DNA of 64,000 nt from Trichomonas vaginalis G3 (GCF_026262505.1 NC_067207.1:20862082-20926081), one strand, 5' to 3'. Positions 21,308 through 30,922 are shown, counted from the first letter of the stretch. Notes: generated from the letters alone by a model not told the origin. A program made the numbers and translations.

Positions 21308-21775
21308 ATGAGTTCTTCATCAAGCTCTCGCGAACCTTCACCATCTATGAAACAAACTTTACCAAACGATTATGGAGCACCTATTGAATATTTCTTACGA
21401 GCTGCACAATGGCAAAGAGCAGTCTCACCAAGGTTAGGTGTTCCACCAGCTCCTGTCAAAAATAGCATTTGGTCAAGTCCTTATATAAGATATGGTCTCC
21501 CACTAGGTTTGCTAGCTACAGCAGGAGCAGTTATGATGTTGAAAGAAACAAAGCAAATGTTGTAAATAATACTGAAGTAGCTGAAGTTAAACAAACTCCG
21601 ACACCTTCGCCAAAACCAACGTCAAAACCAACACCTTCACAAACAACACCTTCAATGACTCCTGAACCTATGAAAGTACAAACTCCTGTTCAAAGTCAAC
21701 TCCTAAACCGACTCCAACATTTAAACCAGAACCTACTCCTCAAATAAATCGAAAAACTCCTGCGTTTCCTTACTG
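21308..21775 (+). pseudogene. Proline-rich small membrane protein gene, broken
   Basis: Homologue of 7050-7507: serine-rich start, hydrophobic middle (LGLLATAGAVMML), then T-P-x-P repeats (TPSPKPTSKPTPSQ). It starts 30 bases after the capsid gene. Broken (about two breaks). Confidence 0.65.
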
Positions 21776-21824
21776 AAAAAATAACGTTATTTTTATTTAA
21801 TATTAAAATTTTATTTAGAGTAAA

Positions 21825-22064
21825 ATGACAAATAAAGTCACTGAAGCAATGAAACAAAAGTTTTTGGTAGAATACATTAAATCAGGAACTGTTCCAGAAG
21901 GTTTTTACATTCATACTATGAAAGATGGTAGAGTTCAGTTTAGAAAGATAAAACAACCATTAGATAAAGAAGGAATTTTGAGAAAGATTAAACTTCATGA
22001 AGACAACATTGCTGAACTTAAGAAGAAGTTAGAAGAGTTGGATAAAGTCAATGATGAAAAATGA
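21825..22064 (+). CDS. 79-aa element protein, G-x-x-P-E-G-F-Y family
   Basis: Intact homologue of 6764-7009 with SGTVPEGFYIHTMKDGR and a charged coiled-coil tail. Leader TTATTTAGAGTAAAATG. It is the last gene before the terminal repeat. Unknown function, probably structural. Confidence 0.75.
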   Translation: MTNKVTEAMKQKFLVEYIKSGTVPEGFYIHTMKDGRVQFRKIKQPLDKEGILRKIKLHEDNIAELKKKLEELDKVNDEK

Positions 22065-22139
22065 AGAAACCAAGGAAGAGAGTTATAAAGCAATGAATTC
22101 AAGAGAAAGCTAAAGCAATCAGAGTCGCAAAGCGGCTAA

Positions 22140-22186
22140 GGTAGAAATGAGGTTAGAAATCGGGTTAGATCTAACCTTCTACCCTA
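22140..22186. repeat. Five-word quasi-palindrome, GGTTAGA/GGTAGA type (site 7)
   Basis: Words GGTAGA, GGTTAGA, GGTTAGA, then inverted CTAACC and CTACC around AGATCT. The outer pair (GGTAGA...TCTACC) and the inner pair (GGTTAGA...CTAACC) match each other, so changes are paired across the centre. Confidence 0.8.
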
Positions 22187-22299
22187 AATTTATTTTTGCG
22201 CTATGTTTTCATACGCGTGAAGGTAGTGATATCATTTATTTTTAAGTTTATTTTTTAAAATTATTTTTATATAAATGACAGAACAAAAATAAAGCATAT

Positions 22300-22734
22300 C
22301 TACTCAACAGGAATGAGACCCTTACTGACTATGTATTCGTTTAATGCTTGATGAAAACAATGGTACATATTATCGTATGGGTATACACAGCGTCTGTTTC
22401 CATCGTCGTCGTATATGTAGAGCTCAAATCCAGTCCAACCTTCTTTTGTACAATATGTAGCTTTATTTAAGTATGCATTTATGTAGATAAGGCAATTTTC
22501 TTCATCGCTCCAGAAATAATTTTTGTTCTTTGTTGAAATAGTTTTCGTTCCTCTGCGACCATAAGGAATGTATGCAATGAACTTTGCGTCATAAGGGATT
22601 GTAATATATTCAGGGTTTCTTTCATCGTCAATGGGTCTGTCTTTGTTAAAATGCATGTTTCTCAGTTTTACTTGGGTTTTAAACAGCTCACGGAAACGTT
22701 CTGGGAAAGAGTCATAGTAAATGTAGTCAGACAT
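22300..22734 (-). CDS. 144-aa protein in the terminal repeat, unknown
   Basis: Intact frame, starts MSDYIYYDSFPERFRELFKT, rich in tyrosine and aspartate. It occupies the place where the other two termini carry the 94-aa gene, in the opposite orientation. No domain recognised. It may be a laterally swapped accessory gene. Confidence 0.65.
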   Translation of the reverse strand: MSDYIYYDSFPERFRELFKTQVKLRNMHFNKDRPIDDERNPEYITIPYDAKFIAYIPYGRRGTKTISTKNKNYFWSDEENCLIYINAYLNKATYCTKEGWTGFELYIYDDDGNRRCVYPYDNMYHCFHQALNEYIVSKGLIPVE

Positions 22735-22979
22735 GTCTTTACAATGAAATAAAAAAGTTGGAAAATAAATAAAATAAGGTTATTTTTATTTAGTGAGGAC
22801 GGTAGTGAATTCGTTAGTGAAGTCGTTTATGCGTCAGATGGTTTTGCAAATATTTAAGGTTAAGTTGGTGTTATGGTTGTGTTGTAAAATATACGTTACT
22901 GGTTTCATAAAGTGTCAAAACCGCTAAGTGGTGTACGGAGGCGCGCAGTGCCGCCGTACCCAAGTTAGGGATACTAACT

Positions 22980-23952
22980 TTATGAAACAGTAGGTAGTGT
23001 AATGAATGAAGCAATTTGAGCAAAAGTGATGCCTTGGGAGCCACAGCCTTGAATTTTAATGTTCTCAACTTCTGCATAGTCTAGAAGTGTTATTCTGATT
23101 GCGCCATCTCCATATTTAACTCCACTTTTCATTGATGGTTTTCTTAGAAAATATTCTCTTTTATAATTATAACCATCAGGAACGAAAGAGTTAATAGAAA
23201 AGACGTATCCTGAACCTCCTGCAGCACTAAACCCATCGTCACCAGCAGCAGCTCCTCCATACCAACCTGCACCACCTCCTGAATTTGAAAGACTACATCC
23301 AGAGCAATGACCAGACCCTCCAAATCCAAAAGATGCTGCCTTTCGATTATCATGACTTACTTCTGTACCTGGACCTGTTTGTGTTCCACCATAGGCCGCA
23401 TATTCTAGATATGAAGGATTAAGCGTTCCATCACCACCTTTATCTCCACCACCTGATCCTCCTGTATTGTGATAAGCATAAATAGATGTGGCAGAGTATC
23501 CTGACCCCCCCTCCACCGCCCGCAACTATGATGCGATGGTAAAGTGAGTCATTTTCGAGGCGAATATCACTAGCTCCACCACCTCCAGCACCATAAATAT
23601 TTTCTGAGTTATAATAAGATCCATTTCCACCTCCATTGAATCCTCCTCGTTGAATTCCGGGAGTTTCAGTTGCCATTCCTTTTCCGCCGATATATAAAAA
23701 TCTTTTTGTTTCGTTCTTCAGTGAAAGAATACCTTTTGAATATCCTCCTGGGCCGCCATTGTTATTGAAATATCCTCCGCCTTGCGCTTCCCAAACTTCA
23801 AGGAGATATTTTCCAGGAGGAAAATTAACTTCATACGGAGCACAGTCATATGTTAATGAACAAGGATATTCAAATGTATATTTGTAATCTTTTTCTTTAA
23901 ATACTTTATTTTCTCCTTTAGTATGATCTGTTAGGTTGTATTTGAAAGGCAA
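22980..23952 (-). pseudogene. Host Gly_rich-family protein, truncated and frameshifted
   Basis: The frame starts MPFKYNLTDHTKGENKVFKE, followed by FPPGKYLLEVWEAQGGG, GGASDIRLENDSLYHRIIVA and long glycine-rich segments, the pattern of the Pfam Gly_rich family that is abundant in Trichomonas. The frame shifts in a run of Gs near 23505 (C-run on the plus strand), which could be a real mutation or a sequencing error. The 3' end runs into the Polinton terminus and stops on a codon supplied by it, so the element apparently truncated the gene. Function of the family is unknown; surface or secreted roles have been suggested. Confidence 0.7.
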
Positions 23953-24344
23953 TTTTATTTATTGAATTAGTAATGATTAAACAGAAGTAAAAAGATAAAC
24001 ATGACTTATAAAGCAAGGATTTTAGTCGAATGACAAGTCAAAAGTAGGATATATCTTATAAAAATAATGTGACACTCAGAATTCAACTCCGAATTTTAGT
24101 TGGTAGAATCGATGAGCGGGTAACCTTGATGTAATAATTTCTGATTTTCATGATTGGGATTTATATTTATTTTACTCAGTGGTATATGAAATTGTTCTTT
24201 TATTTTTATTGGATTTTTAAAGAAAAGTAATGTTTCATTATCAGTATTATTAGTTACATGAAAGATGGTCTCAGTAAGAATACTTTTGGAGGAATAGAAT
24301 TATTTTCTCCTAAAATTGTGAAAACTGAAAAATAACATTATTTT
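23953..24344. other. Gene-free AT-rich spacer
   Basis: Upstream region of the glycine-rich gene up to the transposon. No coding sequence, repeat or clear promoter seen; a few TTTATTTTTA stretches only. Confidence 0.6.
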
Positions 24345-24366
24345 TGTTGCATGCTAAGTTCGGTCA
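24345..24366 (+). repeat. Left terminal inverted repeat of the transposon
   Basis: 22 bp, beginning TGTTGCATGCTAAG and ending TTCGGTCA; exact inverted match to 26790-26811. Confidence 0.9.
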
Positions 24367-24644
24367 AAATGTAAACCTCTCAATTTTATCATCGGGGAAA
24401 GTAACTCAATTCCTTCAAAATTATTCTTTAAATATTGAATTTAAAGTTATTTAATTTGGATTATAAATAAATAGGCTAATACAATATTTAAAAATGAGAA
24501 AAAATAACTTTTCAAAGAACTTTTCATAATCTCAAAGAAAATTTTTTATTCAATAATTATATAAATTAATTAACATTCATAATGGAATTGGATTTTTTTT
24601 ATAAAAAATTGGTCCTACTTAACTTTTTGAGAGAATTTGGCTTT

Positions 24645-24651
24645 TCATTTT
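24645..24651 (+). promoter_or_regulatory. Initiator (Inr) of the transposase gene
   Basis: TCATTTT fits the Trichomonas initiator TCAYTWY. The A (+1) at 24647 lies 10 bases before the ATG at 24657, a typical very short leader. It supports the internal start over the upstream in-frame ATG at 24582. Confidence 0.6.
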
Positions 24652-24656
24652 TTATT

Positions 24657-25631
24657 ATGAGTAGACCAACCATTCCTTCTTGGTGGTTAATTCAAACACG
24701 CGAAAAACTTGAATCTCGCGAACTCAATTATTTAATTGCGTGTAAGCGAGTTCCATACGAGGATGAAATGAAGTGTGAATTTAGATCAATTTCGAAAAAC
24801 ACACTTAAAGCAGCATACACAAATGCAAATTTAACGCCCCCAAACGTTAAACCTGGTCCGGCACCAGATGATATTACTCCTGAAAATTTGCAATATGTTC
24901 TCCAAAAATTTCAGGAATATAAGTGCGGAATCCAAAAGATGTTTTGGCGTTTAAACATGGATCAAAATGTTTATTCAGTTTCCTACAATAAACTCAGAAG
25001 AATTTACAGTATTTTGGAGATCAAAGAACCAAAAAGTGACAGGCCCCCTCAAAAATATTATACGCCATATGAAGCAACAAAACCTGATACCATATGGCAT
25101 GTAGATGTTCATTTTTTATACGGTTCACAGAGGTTACCTGTTTATGGTATAATAGACGATAAATCTCGGTTTTTGTTGGCTTTAAAAATTTTGCCAAATA
25201 AATCTTCCGAATCTACAACAAGAGTTGCCGAAGAAACGATTGGCTTATATCAAAAGCCATTTTGTTTCTGGTCCGACAACGGGGGAGAGAATATGGGCCA
25301 ATTTTATAATTGGCTCATGCGAAACAACATTCAAATCCGCCACACTCTCCCCCATATGCCGCGCCAGAACGGCAAGATTGAAAGGCTCTGGCCGTCTCTT
25401 GAAAGAAATGTCGGCCGGTCTTCAAATGCAAAACAAATTCAAGAATTTCTTGATAAATTCAGGAAAAATTACAACTCAGTACCACATAAAACCCTTCCCA
25501 AAAAGGGTTTTCGCCCCATGACTCCAGAAGAGTGTTACAATGAGACACCACATTGGAAACAGGGTGAAACGCCATTTTGGAGAGTTATGATTGATGGACA
25601 CTTCGAAATCAAAGAAATACCGAACCATTGA
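24657..25631 (+). CDS. DDE (rve/IS481-type) transposase
   Basis: 324 aa from the ATG preceded by an initiator; an in-frame ATG at 24582 would add 25 hydrophobic residues and is less likely. The rve catalytic core has D150 (IWHVDVHFLYG), D207 (WSDNGGEN) and E242 (NGKIERLW), with 34 residues between the second and third acid, the classic D,D(35)E layout. The N-terminal ~110 residues may be a helix-turn-helix DNA-binding region (NKLRRIYSILEI). It would cut and join the transposon ends. No stop or frameshift seen, so the gene may be functional. A Polinton integrase is the alternative; the flanking 22-bp repeats argue against it. Confidence 0.85.
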   Translation: MSRPTIPSWWLIQTREKLESRELNYLIACKRVPYEDEMKCEFRSISKNTLKAAYTNANLTPPNVKPGPAPDDITPENLQYVLQKFQEYKCGIQKMFWRLNMDQNVYSVSYNKLRRIYSILEIKEPKSDRPPQKYYTPYEATKPDTIWHVDVHFLYGSQRLPVYGIIDDKSRFLLALKILPNKSSESTTRVAEETIGLYQKPFCFWSDNGGENMGQFYNWLMRNNIQIRHTLPHMPRQNGKIERLWPSLERNVGRSSNAKQIQEFLDKFRKNYNSVPHKTLPKKGFRPMTPEECYNETPHWKQGETPFWRVMIDGHFEIKEIPNH

Positions 25632-25711
25632 ATACACAATTACGAATAAACGCTTAATTTTTATAAAAATCTTATTACATTTTTCCTGAATTTTTAAATT
25701 GTACAATAAAG

Positions 25712-26390
25712 ATGGAAGGCTTTGGGGTACATATTAATATAATATACCTCAAAGCCTTCCATCTCCACTACAAATGGGAGAAACTTTGTCCGAATAGTTT
25801 AACATTCGGACAAAGTTTCTCCCATTTTAAGAAGGAATTGCAGGGTAAGAGGTACATAGTATGAATATATACCTCTTACCCTGCAATTCCTTCTAGAAAG
25901 TTCCAAAACTTTGGGTTAATTGCAAGACATTAACCCAAAGTTTTGGAACTTTCAAGTGGAGATGGAAGGCTTTGGGGTACATATTAATATAATATACCTC
26001 AAAGCCTTCCATCTCCACTACAAATGGGAGAAACTTTGTCCGAATAGTTTAACATTCGGACAAAGTTTCTCCCATTTAAAGAAAGAATTGTTCCTTATGA
26101 GGTATATATTCATACTGTATACCTCATAAGGAACAATTCCCTCCTTAAAACGAGAAAACTTGTTCGAAATTGTTTATCATTTCGAACAAGTTTTCTCGTT
26201 TTTAATAAGAAACTAAAGGCTATGAGGCACTGATTATATATTAGTGCCTCACAGCCTTTAGTTTCTAATAGATAGCTGGGAAACTTTCTCCAAATGATAA
26301 GTTATTCAGAGAAAGTTTCCCAGCTATCAAGAGGGAATTGTTCCTTATGAGGTATATAGTTATAATGTATACCTCATAAGGAACAATTCC
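25712..26390. repeat. Train of eleven hairpins inside the transposon
   Basis: Eleven back-to-back inverted repeats of 53-66 bp, several repeated within the train (the GGGAGAAACTTTGTCCGAAT stem twice, GATGGAAGGCTTTGGGGTAC twice, GAATTGTTCCTTATGAGGTA twice). Related to the train at 11581-12100. Arms are perfect or nearly so, suggesting recent origin or active correction. No coding potential. The rest of the transposon from 26391 to 26789 is plain AT-rich DNA with no gene. Confidence 0.9.
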
Positions 26391-26789
26391 TCCTTAAAAT
26401 CGTAGATATTTTTTACTTATTACTCATGCTTTCAAAATCACAATCCTCTGAAAAGTTATTTTTTATTAAGAATTTAGAATTTTGATAAATACCTTTTTTC
26501 AATTTGATATAATACTTATATATTTTCAAAAAGACATTTTGAAAAGATATCTCAAAAGTTCTCTGAAAACCTATTTTTGATTAATTTTGAGAAATATCCG
26601 TATTAAATTAATCAATAAATTCATTCAACACTACTTTAATTTTTAAATTCAAAAAATTATATGTGCTTCTTAAAATGTCTCACAAAAATTTTATTATAAA
26701 ATTATATACAATATTAAAAATCCCACAACATTTTTTACTTTACATAATCGTACTTCCTCGACGATTAATTTCCCCTCAATTCCTATCGT

Positions 26790-26811
26790 TGACCGAACTT
26801 AGCATGCAACA
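26790..26811 (-). repeat. Right terminal inverted repeat of the transposon
   Basis: Exact inverted copy of 24345-24366. From here to 27334 I see only AT-rich intergenic DNA upstream of the malic enzyme. Confidence 0.9.
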
Positions 26812-27334
26812 TTTTAAGCATTTTTGTAATAAAATAAAGCTATTTTTGTGGCCAACATAGCCATGTTGAGAAAAATGTTTTCCAGAAAACAATCTATCGA
26901 TTTCGGCATGAAGATTTGAATGGACTTGTTATTTGTGTTGCTTTTGTATGCTGTATTTTTCGCGGAAAAAAATGCAATTGGAATTTGAAATCTGAAAATT
27001 ATGTATTTTTCATAATCTCATTGATAAATCTTATTTAAACAGGATATTAAGTAATTTTATTAGTATTAAGATGGAATTTAGCGAGTATGCTATTCAATTC
27101 TTCAAATTTTTACCCAACATTTTTCGGGGTTTTATAAATTGTTTTTATCATCTTATCTTTAATAAATCTTATCATAATTTTTGTCAAATTAATGGAGAAC
27201 TATTAACACAAAATTTTAAATCAATTTTTATCTTTTCAAAAATTGTGAGAGTACTATTCAATTTAGCGAAAAATTTTACGCGCTCTCAATTTATGACCAA
27301 GTGAGCTCTCAAATTTACAATCACTGAATCCAGT

Positions 27335-27341
27335 TCATTTC
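27335..27341 (+). promoter_or_regulatory. Initiator (Inr) of the malic enzyme gene
   Basis: TCATTTC matches TCAYTWY; the A at 27337 is 10 bases before the ATG. This element is the main core promoter motif of Trichomonas protein-coding genes and supports the start. Confidence 0.75.
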
Positions 27342-27346
27342 TCGAA

Positions 27347-28543
27347 ATGTCTGCAAAGAAAGACTACGCATCCCTCTCAGTTGCCGCTCACAAGCAATGG
27401 CGTGGCAAGATCGAAACAGTTGCTCGCTGCAAAGTTGAAGATAAGGATGATCTTTCCATCGCATACTCCCCAGGCGTTGCTCAGCCATGCCTTGAGATCC
27501 AGAAGAACCCAGAACTCTCTTACGAGCTCACACGCCGTTGGAACACAGTCGCCGTTATTACAGATGGTACAGCCGTCCTTGGTTTAGGCGATATCGGACC
27601 AGAAGCCGGCATGCCAGTTATGGAAGGCAAGGCTTTACTCTTCAAGCGCTTCGGTGATGTCGATGCCATCCCACTCTGCGTTCGCTCCAAGAACGTCGAT
27701 GAAATTGTCAAGGTTGTTTCCCTCCTCGCTGGTTCATTCGGTGGTGTCAACCTCGAAGATATCTCTGCTCCACGTTGCTTCGAAATCGAGAAGCGTCTCC
27801 AGGAAATCTGCGACATCCCAATCTTCCACGATGACCAGCACGGCACAGCCATCGTTACACTCGCTGCTCTTCTCAACGCTCTCAAGATCGTTGGCAAGAA
27901 GATCGAAGACGTCAAGATTGTTACATCTGGCGCTGGTGCTGCTGGTATCGCTATCATCAAGCTCCTCGTCGCTGTCGGTGTCAATCCAAAGAAAGTTATC
28001 CTTACAGACAGACAAGGCGCCATCTACAAAGGCCGCTCTGGCTTGAACGACATCAAGGTCGAGATGGCTGAGATCACAAACTCCGAGCTCAAGCAAGGCA
28101 CACTCGGCGATGTCATCAAGGGCGCCGATGTCTTCATTGGTGTTTCCGCTCCAAAGACACTTACACAGGAAATGGTCAAGTCCATGGCCGAGAAGCCAAT
28201 CGTTTTCGCTATGGCTAACCCAACACCAGAAATCATGCCAGATGAAGCTAAGGAAGCTGGTGCTATTGTTGTTGGTACAGGCCGTTCTGACTTCCCCAAC
28301 CAGATCAACAACGTTCTCGCTTTCCCAGCTCTCTTCCGTGGTGCTCTCGATGTCCGCTCTTCCCGCATCACAAACGAGATGAACATCGCTGCTGCTCGCG
28401 CTATCGCTTCCCTTGTTTCCGATGCTGAACTTACACCAGAATACATCCTTCCAAAGCCATTCGATCCACGCATCAGAGAGACAATCTCAAAGGCTGTTGC
28501 TCAGGCTGCTATCAAGTCTGGTGTTGCCCGCATCCATGCTTAA
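27347..28543 (+). CDS. Malic enzyme, small bacterial-type (cytosolic)
   Basis: 398 aa. It oxidatively decarboxylates malate to pyruvate and CO2 with reduction of NAD(P). Seen: catalytic tyrosine in AYSPGVAQP (Y40), lysine in MPVMEGKALLFK (K95), metal-binding acids around FHDDQHGTAIV (162-163), Rossmann loop SGAGAAGIA (194-202), ANPTPEI (290-296) and GTGRSDFPNQINNVLAFP near 310. The length fits the short eubacterial-type enzyme known in the cytosol of T. vaginalis, not the longer hydrogenosomal enzyme; no presequence is seen. Codons end mostly in C or T, very unlike the surrounding elements, which marks a highly expressed host gene. No intron. Complete. Confidence 0.95.
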   Translation: MSAKKDYASLSVAAHKQWRGKIETVARCKVEDKDDLSIAYSPGVAQPCLEIQKNPELSYELTRRWNTVAVITDGTAVLGLGDIGPEAGMPVMEGKALLFKRFGDVDAIPLCVRSKNVDEIVKVVSLLAGSFGGVNLEDISAPRCFEIEKRLQEICDIPIFHDDQHGTAIVTLAALLNALKIVGKKIEDVKIVTSGAGAAGIAIIKLLVAVGVNPKKVILTDRQGAIYKGRSGLNDIKVEMAEITNSELKQGTLGDVIKGADVFIGVSAPKTLTQEMVKSMAEKPIVFAMANPTPEIMPDEAKEAGAIVVGTGRSDFPNQINNVLAFPALFRGALDVRSSRITNEMNIAAARAIASLVSDAELTPEYILPKPFDPRIRETISKAVAQAAIKSGVARIHA

Positions 28544-29156
28544 ATTTAATAAAATTCTGTCACTATATTAGAAACATTTAACTTTTTTTATATATATTTA
28601 AGACGTAAATCATATTGTTATTAGTTACCAAATGTAGAACTTTGAAATTAATGCAAATAATAGTTGAGTTTAGTATCCAATTAGAAATCTATCAGCAAAA
28701 TTTGAAATATCTTCATAATTGAAAGAGTTGTGTGTGGTATTTCTAATGTATTTGTTTGAACTGTGATGAATGATTCGTATACTATAATTTTATTGAAAGA
28801 ATTGTAAATTGATTGGTTGAAAAAAGTTAAAAATGAAGTCGTATTATGAATAATCGATCCCCTACTACGCCTGTATTTTGAGGTTAATGTTGATTTTTAA
28901 CAACTGAGAACTCCGATCGAAGGGATTCAGGATTTCAATGAGTAAAAAATGTTTTTTACTGATTATATTGCATAAATTAATGAGCATGTTGAACACACAT
29001 TATTAAAATGCAAAAATGAAAGCGAAACTAGCGTTATGTCAATTTGTCAACAATCTGAAAGGTTGTAATCTTTTCGAATGTGGAAAATTACGATTCGACC
29101 AAAACGATGTTAACAATTGATCTCACGAATTGTGGGAAAATTTCTGTCAAAATTTT
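28544..29156. other. Intergenic spacer
   Basis: AT-rich DNA between malic enzyme and Rab. A TAAA polyadenylation-like motif overlaps the malic enzyme stop region. No gene, RNA or repeat recognised. Confidence 0.6.
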
Positions 29157-29756
29157 ATGTATGGAGATGTTCAGTCGTCCATTATCAGAGTTGTTCTTGT
29201 TGGCGACTCTTCAGTAGGAAAGACATCAATATTGAACCGTCTAATATTAGATAAATTCAATAATAGCGAGCAAAGCACAGTAGGTGCGAATTATCATATT
29301 TATTCCCAAGAAGTAGATGGCAAAACAATAGAAATTCAGCTTTGGGATACAGCAGGACAAGAAAAATATAGATCACTAGGCCCAATTTACTTCCGAAATT
29401 CAGCTGGAGCCCTTGTTGTCTTTGATTTAACAGCAAAAGAAACATTTGATAACTTAAACTCTTGGATAGATTCATTTACAGACGTTGCTGGATCAGATAC
29501 TGTTATCTGTATCGCAGCAAACAAATGTGATCTGACTGAGAACTGTGAGGTACCTTTAACCGTAGTAGAACAATGGTGTAAGACTAAAGGATACCATTTC
29601 CAGCCAACTTCGGCTTTAACTGGCGAAGGAATTCCAGAATTATTCCATGAATTGGCTGTTTTGATAGCTAAATCGAAATGGATGAAGAAGAAGAGTCAAA
29701 TACACTCCCAGGAACTTGAACCTGCTGAACAACCTTCTGAAGGCTGTGGTTGTTAG
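29157..29756 (+). CDS. Rab family small GTPase
   Basis: 199 aa from ATG 29157; an in-frame ATG at 29130 would add nine residues and is less likely given normal Rab N-termini. G1 GDSSVGKT, switch I STVGANYH, G3 WDTAGQEKYRSLGP, G4 NKCDL, G5 TSAL, and a C-terminal CGC for double geranylgeranylation. It would direct vesicle traffic on endomembranes. Trichomonas has a greatly expanded Rab set; I cannot assign a subfamily. Complete; no intron seen. Confidence 0.93.
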   Translation: MYGDVQSSIIRVVLVGDSSVGKTSILNRLILDKFNNSEQSTVGANYHIYSQEVDGKTIEIQLWDTAGQEKYRSLGPIYFRNSAGALVVFDLTAKETFDNLNSWIDSFTDVAGSDTVICIAANKCDLTENCEVPLTVVEQWCKTKGYHFQPTSALTGEGIPELFHELAVLIAKSKWMKKKSQIHSQELEPAEQPSEGCGC

Positions 29757-29870
29757 ATATGAAAAAAAATTATTTTCAAAAAAAAATTATTTTGTAAATA
29801 TTTCATTTCTTTTGTTTTTCCCAAATTTTTTTCGATATTTTATTTTCAAAAAAAAAAAGAATAAATAATA

Positions 29871-30922
29871 TTAAAATTTTTCAGCAGTTACCATCAGTCT
29901 CTTTAACGGCTTCGAACATATTGGACACGTCTTAAGGATCTGCTTGTTGTTAATATAGCAAGTATCGCAGACTTGTACGTGTGGACATGGTCCGAAGGTG
30001 TAGACTGGGCATTCTGCTTGGCAAAGGATGCATTTTCCTGGTGTGATTTGAGGTGTCTCACCATCACGCCTTGGAGACATCAAGCAATTAATCATATAAT
30101 TTGTAATGTCGGATTTGAGTGGCTCTGGAGCGATTTCCTGGGCTCTTAAGCCTTCATCATTCAACATTTGATGGTCGCAACCTGCATTAATAAGGTATTG
30201 AACGATTTCTGCGTGATTGCAATTTGCAGCGTAATGAAGAGGGGTAAATTTCTTGTTATCTTGGGCGTTGATGTCGGCGCCGCATCCAAGGAGTAAGTCT
30301 ACGTTATCAATTCTGCCATACATCGTTGCTAGATGCATTGGAGTCTGGCCTTGCCAATTTTGAGCATCAATTTCAGCTCCACAGCCAAGAATAGCATGTA
30401 CTATTTCTGTGGACTCGCGCTCGCATGCATCATGAAGAGGCGTGCGCTGATCAGAGCAACGAACATGGGCTGTCGCGCCATGAGAAAGTAAGAAATTAAC
30501 AGATTCTAGATTTTGACCTTCTACGGCGTAAAATAATGGCGTTTTCTTATCTGCATCAACTAAAGAAATATTTCCGCTATTTTCAGCAAGAATCTTAAGT
30601 ACATCGAAATTGCCACCGATTAAATGCATTGGAGCTAAATAAAATTAAAAAGAATGCCTGAATAAAAGAATAATGAATTTTATTTTGAGTAAATGATGAA
30701 CGAATTTATTTGGATCTGCACCAGATTTAACAAGTATTTCGACAAATTGTGGTTTTCTTTTTTGAACTGCTTGATGAAGTAACGGATTTGATTGAAATTA
30801 TGAAAAATGCCATAAATTTAATAATGAATTCCATTAATATCTTCTATTTTTGCAATAGCTTCTTTAAATTGCTCTACATTGTCCTCATCCATGGCTTTGA
30901 GAGCATTCTTGAAAGCTTTCAT
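29871..30922 (-). CDS. Ankyrin-repeat protein with C-terminal RING finger
   Basis: The open part (29871-30629) has about five ankyrin repeats (KKTPLFYAVEGQNLESVNFL, QRTPLHDACERE, GQTPMHLATMYG, FTPLHYAANCNH) and a RING-like C-x2-C...C-x-H-x2-C-x2-C...C-x2-C ending CPICSKPLKRL, so probably an E3 ubiquitin ligase. Upstream on the same strand a good start (MKAFKNALKAMDEDNVEQFK from 30922) and another ankyrin-like stretch (LLHQAVQKRKPQFVEILVKS) lie in other frames. Either the 5' part is decayed or it holds unusual introns; I see no GTAYGT or ACTAACACACAG signals. Function of the 5' part is therefore doubtful. Confidence 0.75.

Larger units (their letters stand above)
12110..22979. mobile_element. 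PolB-family Maverick/Polinton (partial fossil)
   Basis: Genes include protein-primed DNA polymerase B, minor-capsid candidate, major capsid and small structural genes. Its right terminus (to ATACTAACT at 22979) matches both ends of the 6134-11535 element. I find no matching left terminus between 11540 and 13600, so the left boundary given is only the edge of the hairpin train. No integrase or intact ATPase is seen within it. Old and broken (about eight or more breaks), though the capsid gene is open. Confidence 0.75.
22063..22979. repeat. Right terminal repeat of the PolB Polinton
   Basis: Same landmarks as 10906-11535: GAGAGTTATAAAGCAATGAA, a five-word site, TGCGCTATGTTTTCATACG, GATATCATT, the words TTAGTGA, then GGCGCGCAGTGCCGCCGTAC and ATACTAACT. 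It differs by carrying an unrelated minus-strand gene in place of the 94-aa frame, of which only the first codons remain at 22275. Confidence 0.8.
24345..26811 (+). mobile_element. IS481-like eukaryotic DNA transposon (2.47 kb)
   Basis: Bounded by 22-bp perfect terminal inverted repeats that start TGTTGCATGC and end CA, the TG...CA ends usual for IS3/IS481-type transposons. It carries one open DDE transposase and, downstream, a 680-bp train of hairpins. A possible TTTT target duplication flanks it (24341-24344 and 26812-26815), weak because the region is T-rich. IS481EU elements are known from T. vaginalis; assignment here is from transposase motifs and ends, not a search. It looks whole. Confidence 0.75.

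Noticed and set aside
24345-26811. Integrase gene belonging to the neighbouring PolB Polinton
   Set aside because: It has its own 22-bp terminal repeats, lies beyond the Polinton terminus and the glycine-rich gene, and its sequence differs from the element integrase at 39986-40945.
27520-28473. Long antisense frames opposite the malic enzyme gene
   Set aside because: Shadows caused by the C-ending codon use of the real gene; no initiator or homologue.
30630-30922. Two introns in the ankyrin-RING gene
   Set aside because: The frame changes could be bridged by introns, but the Trichomonas 5' GTAYGT and 3' ACTAACACACAG signals are absent; decay is as likely.
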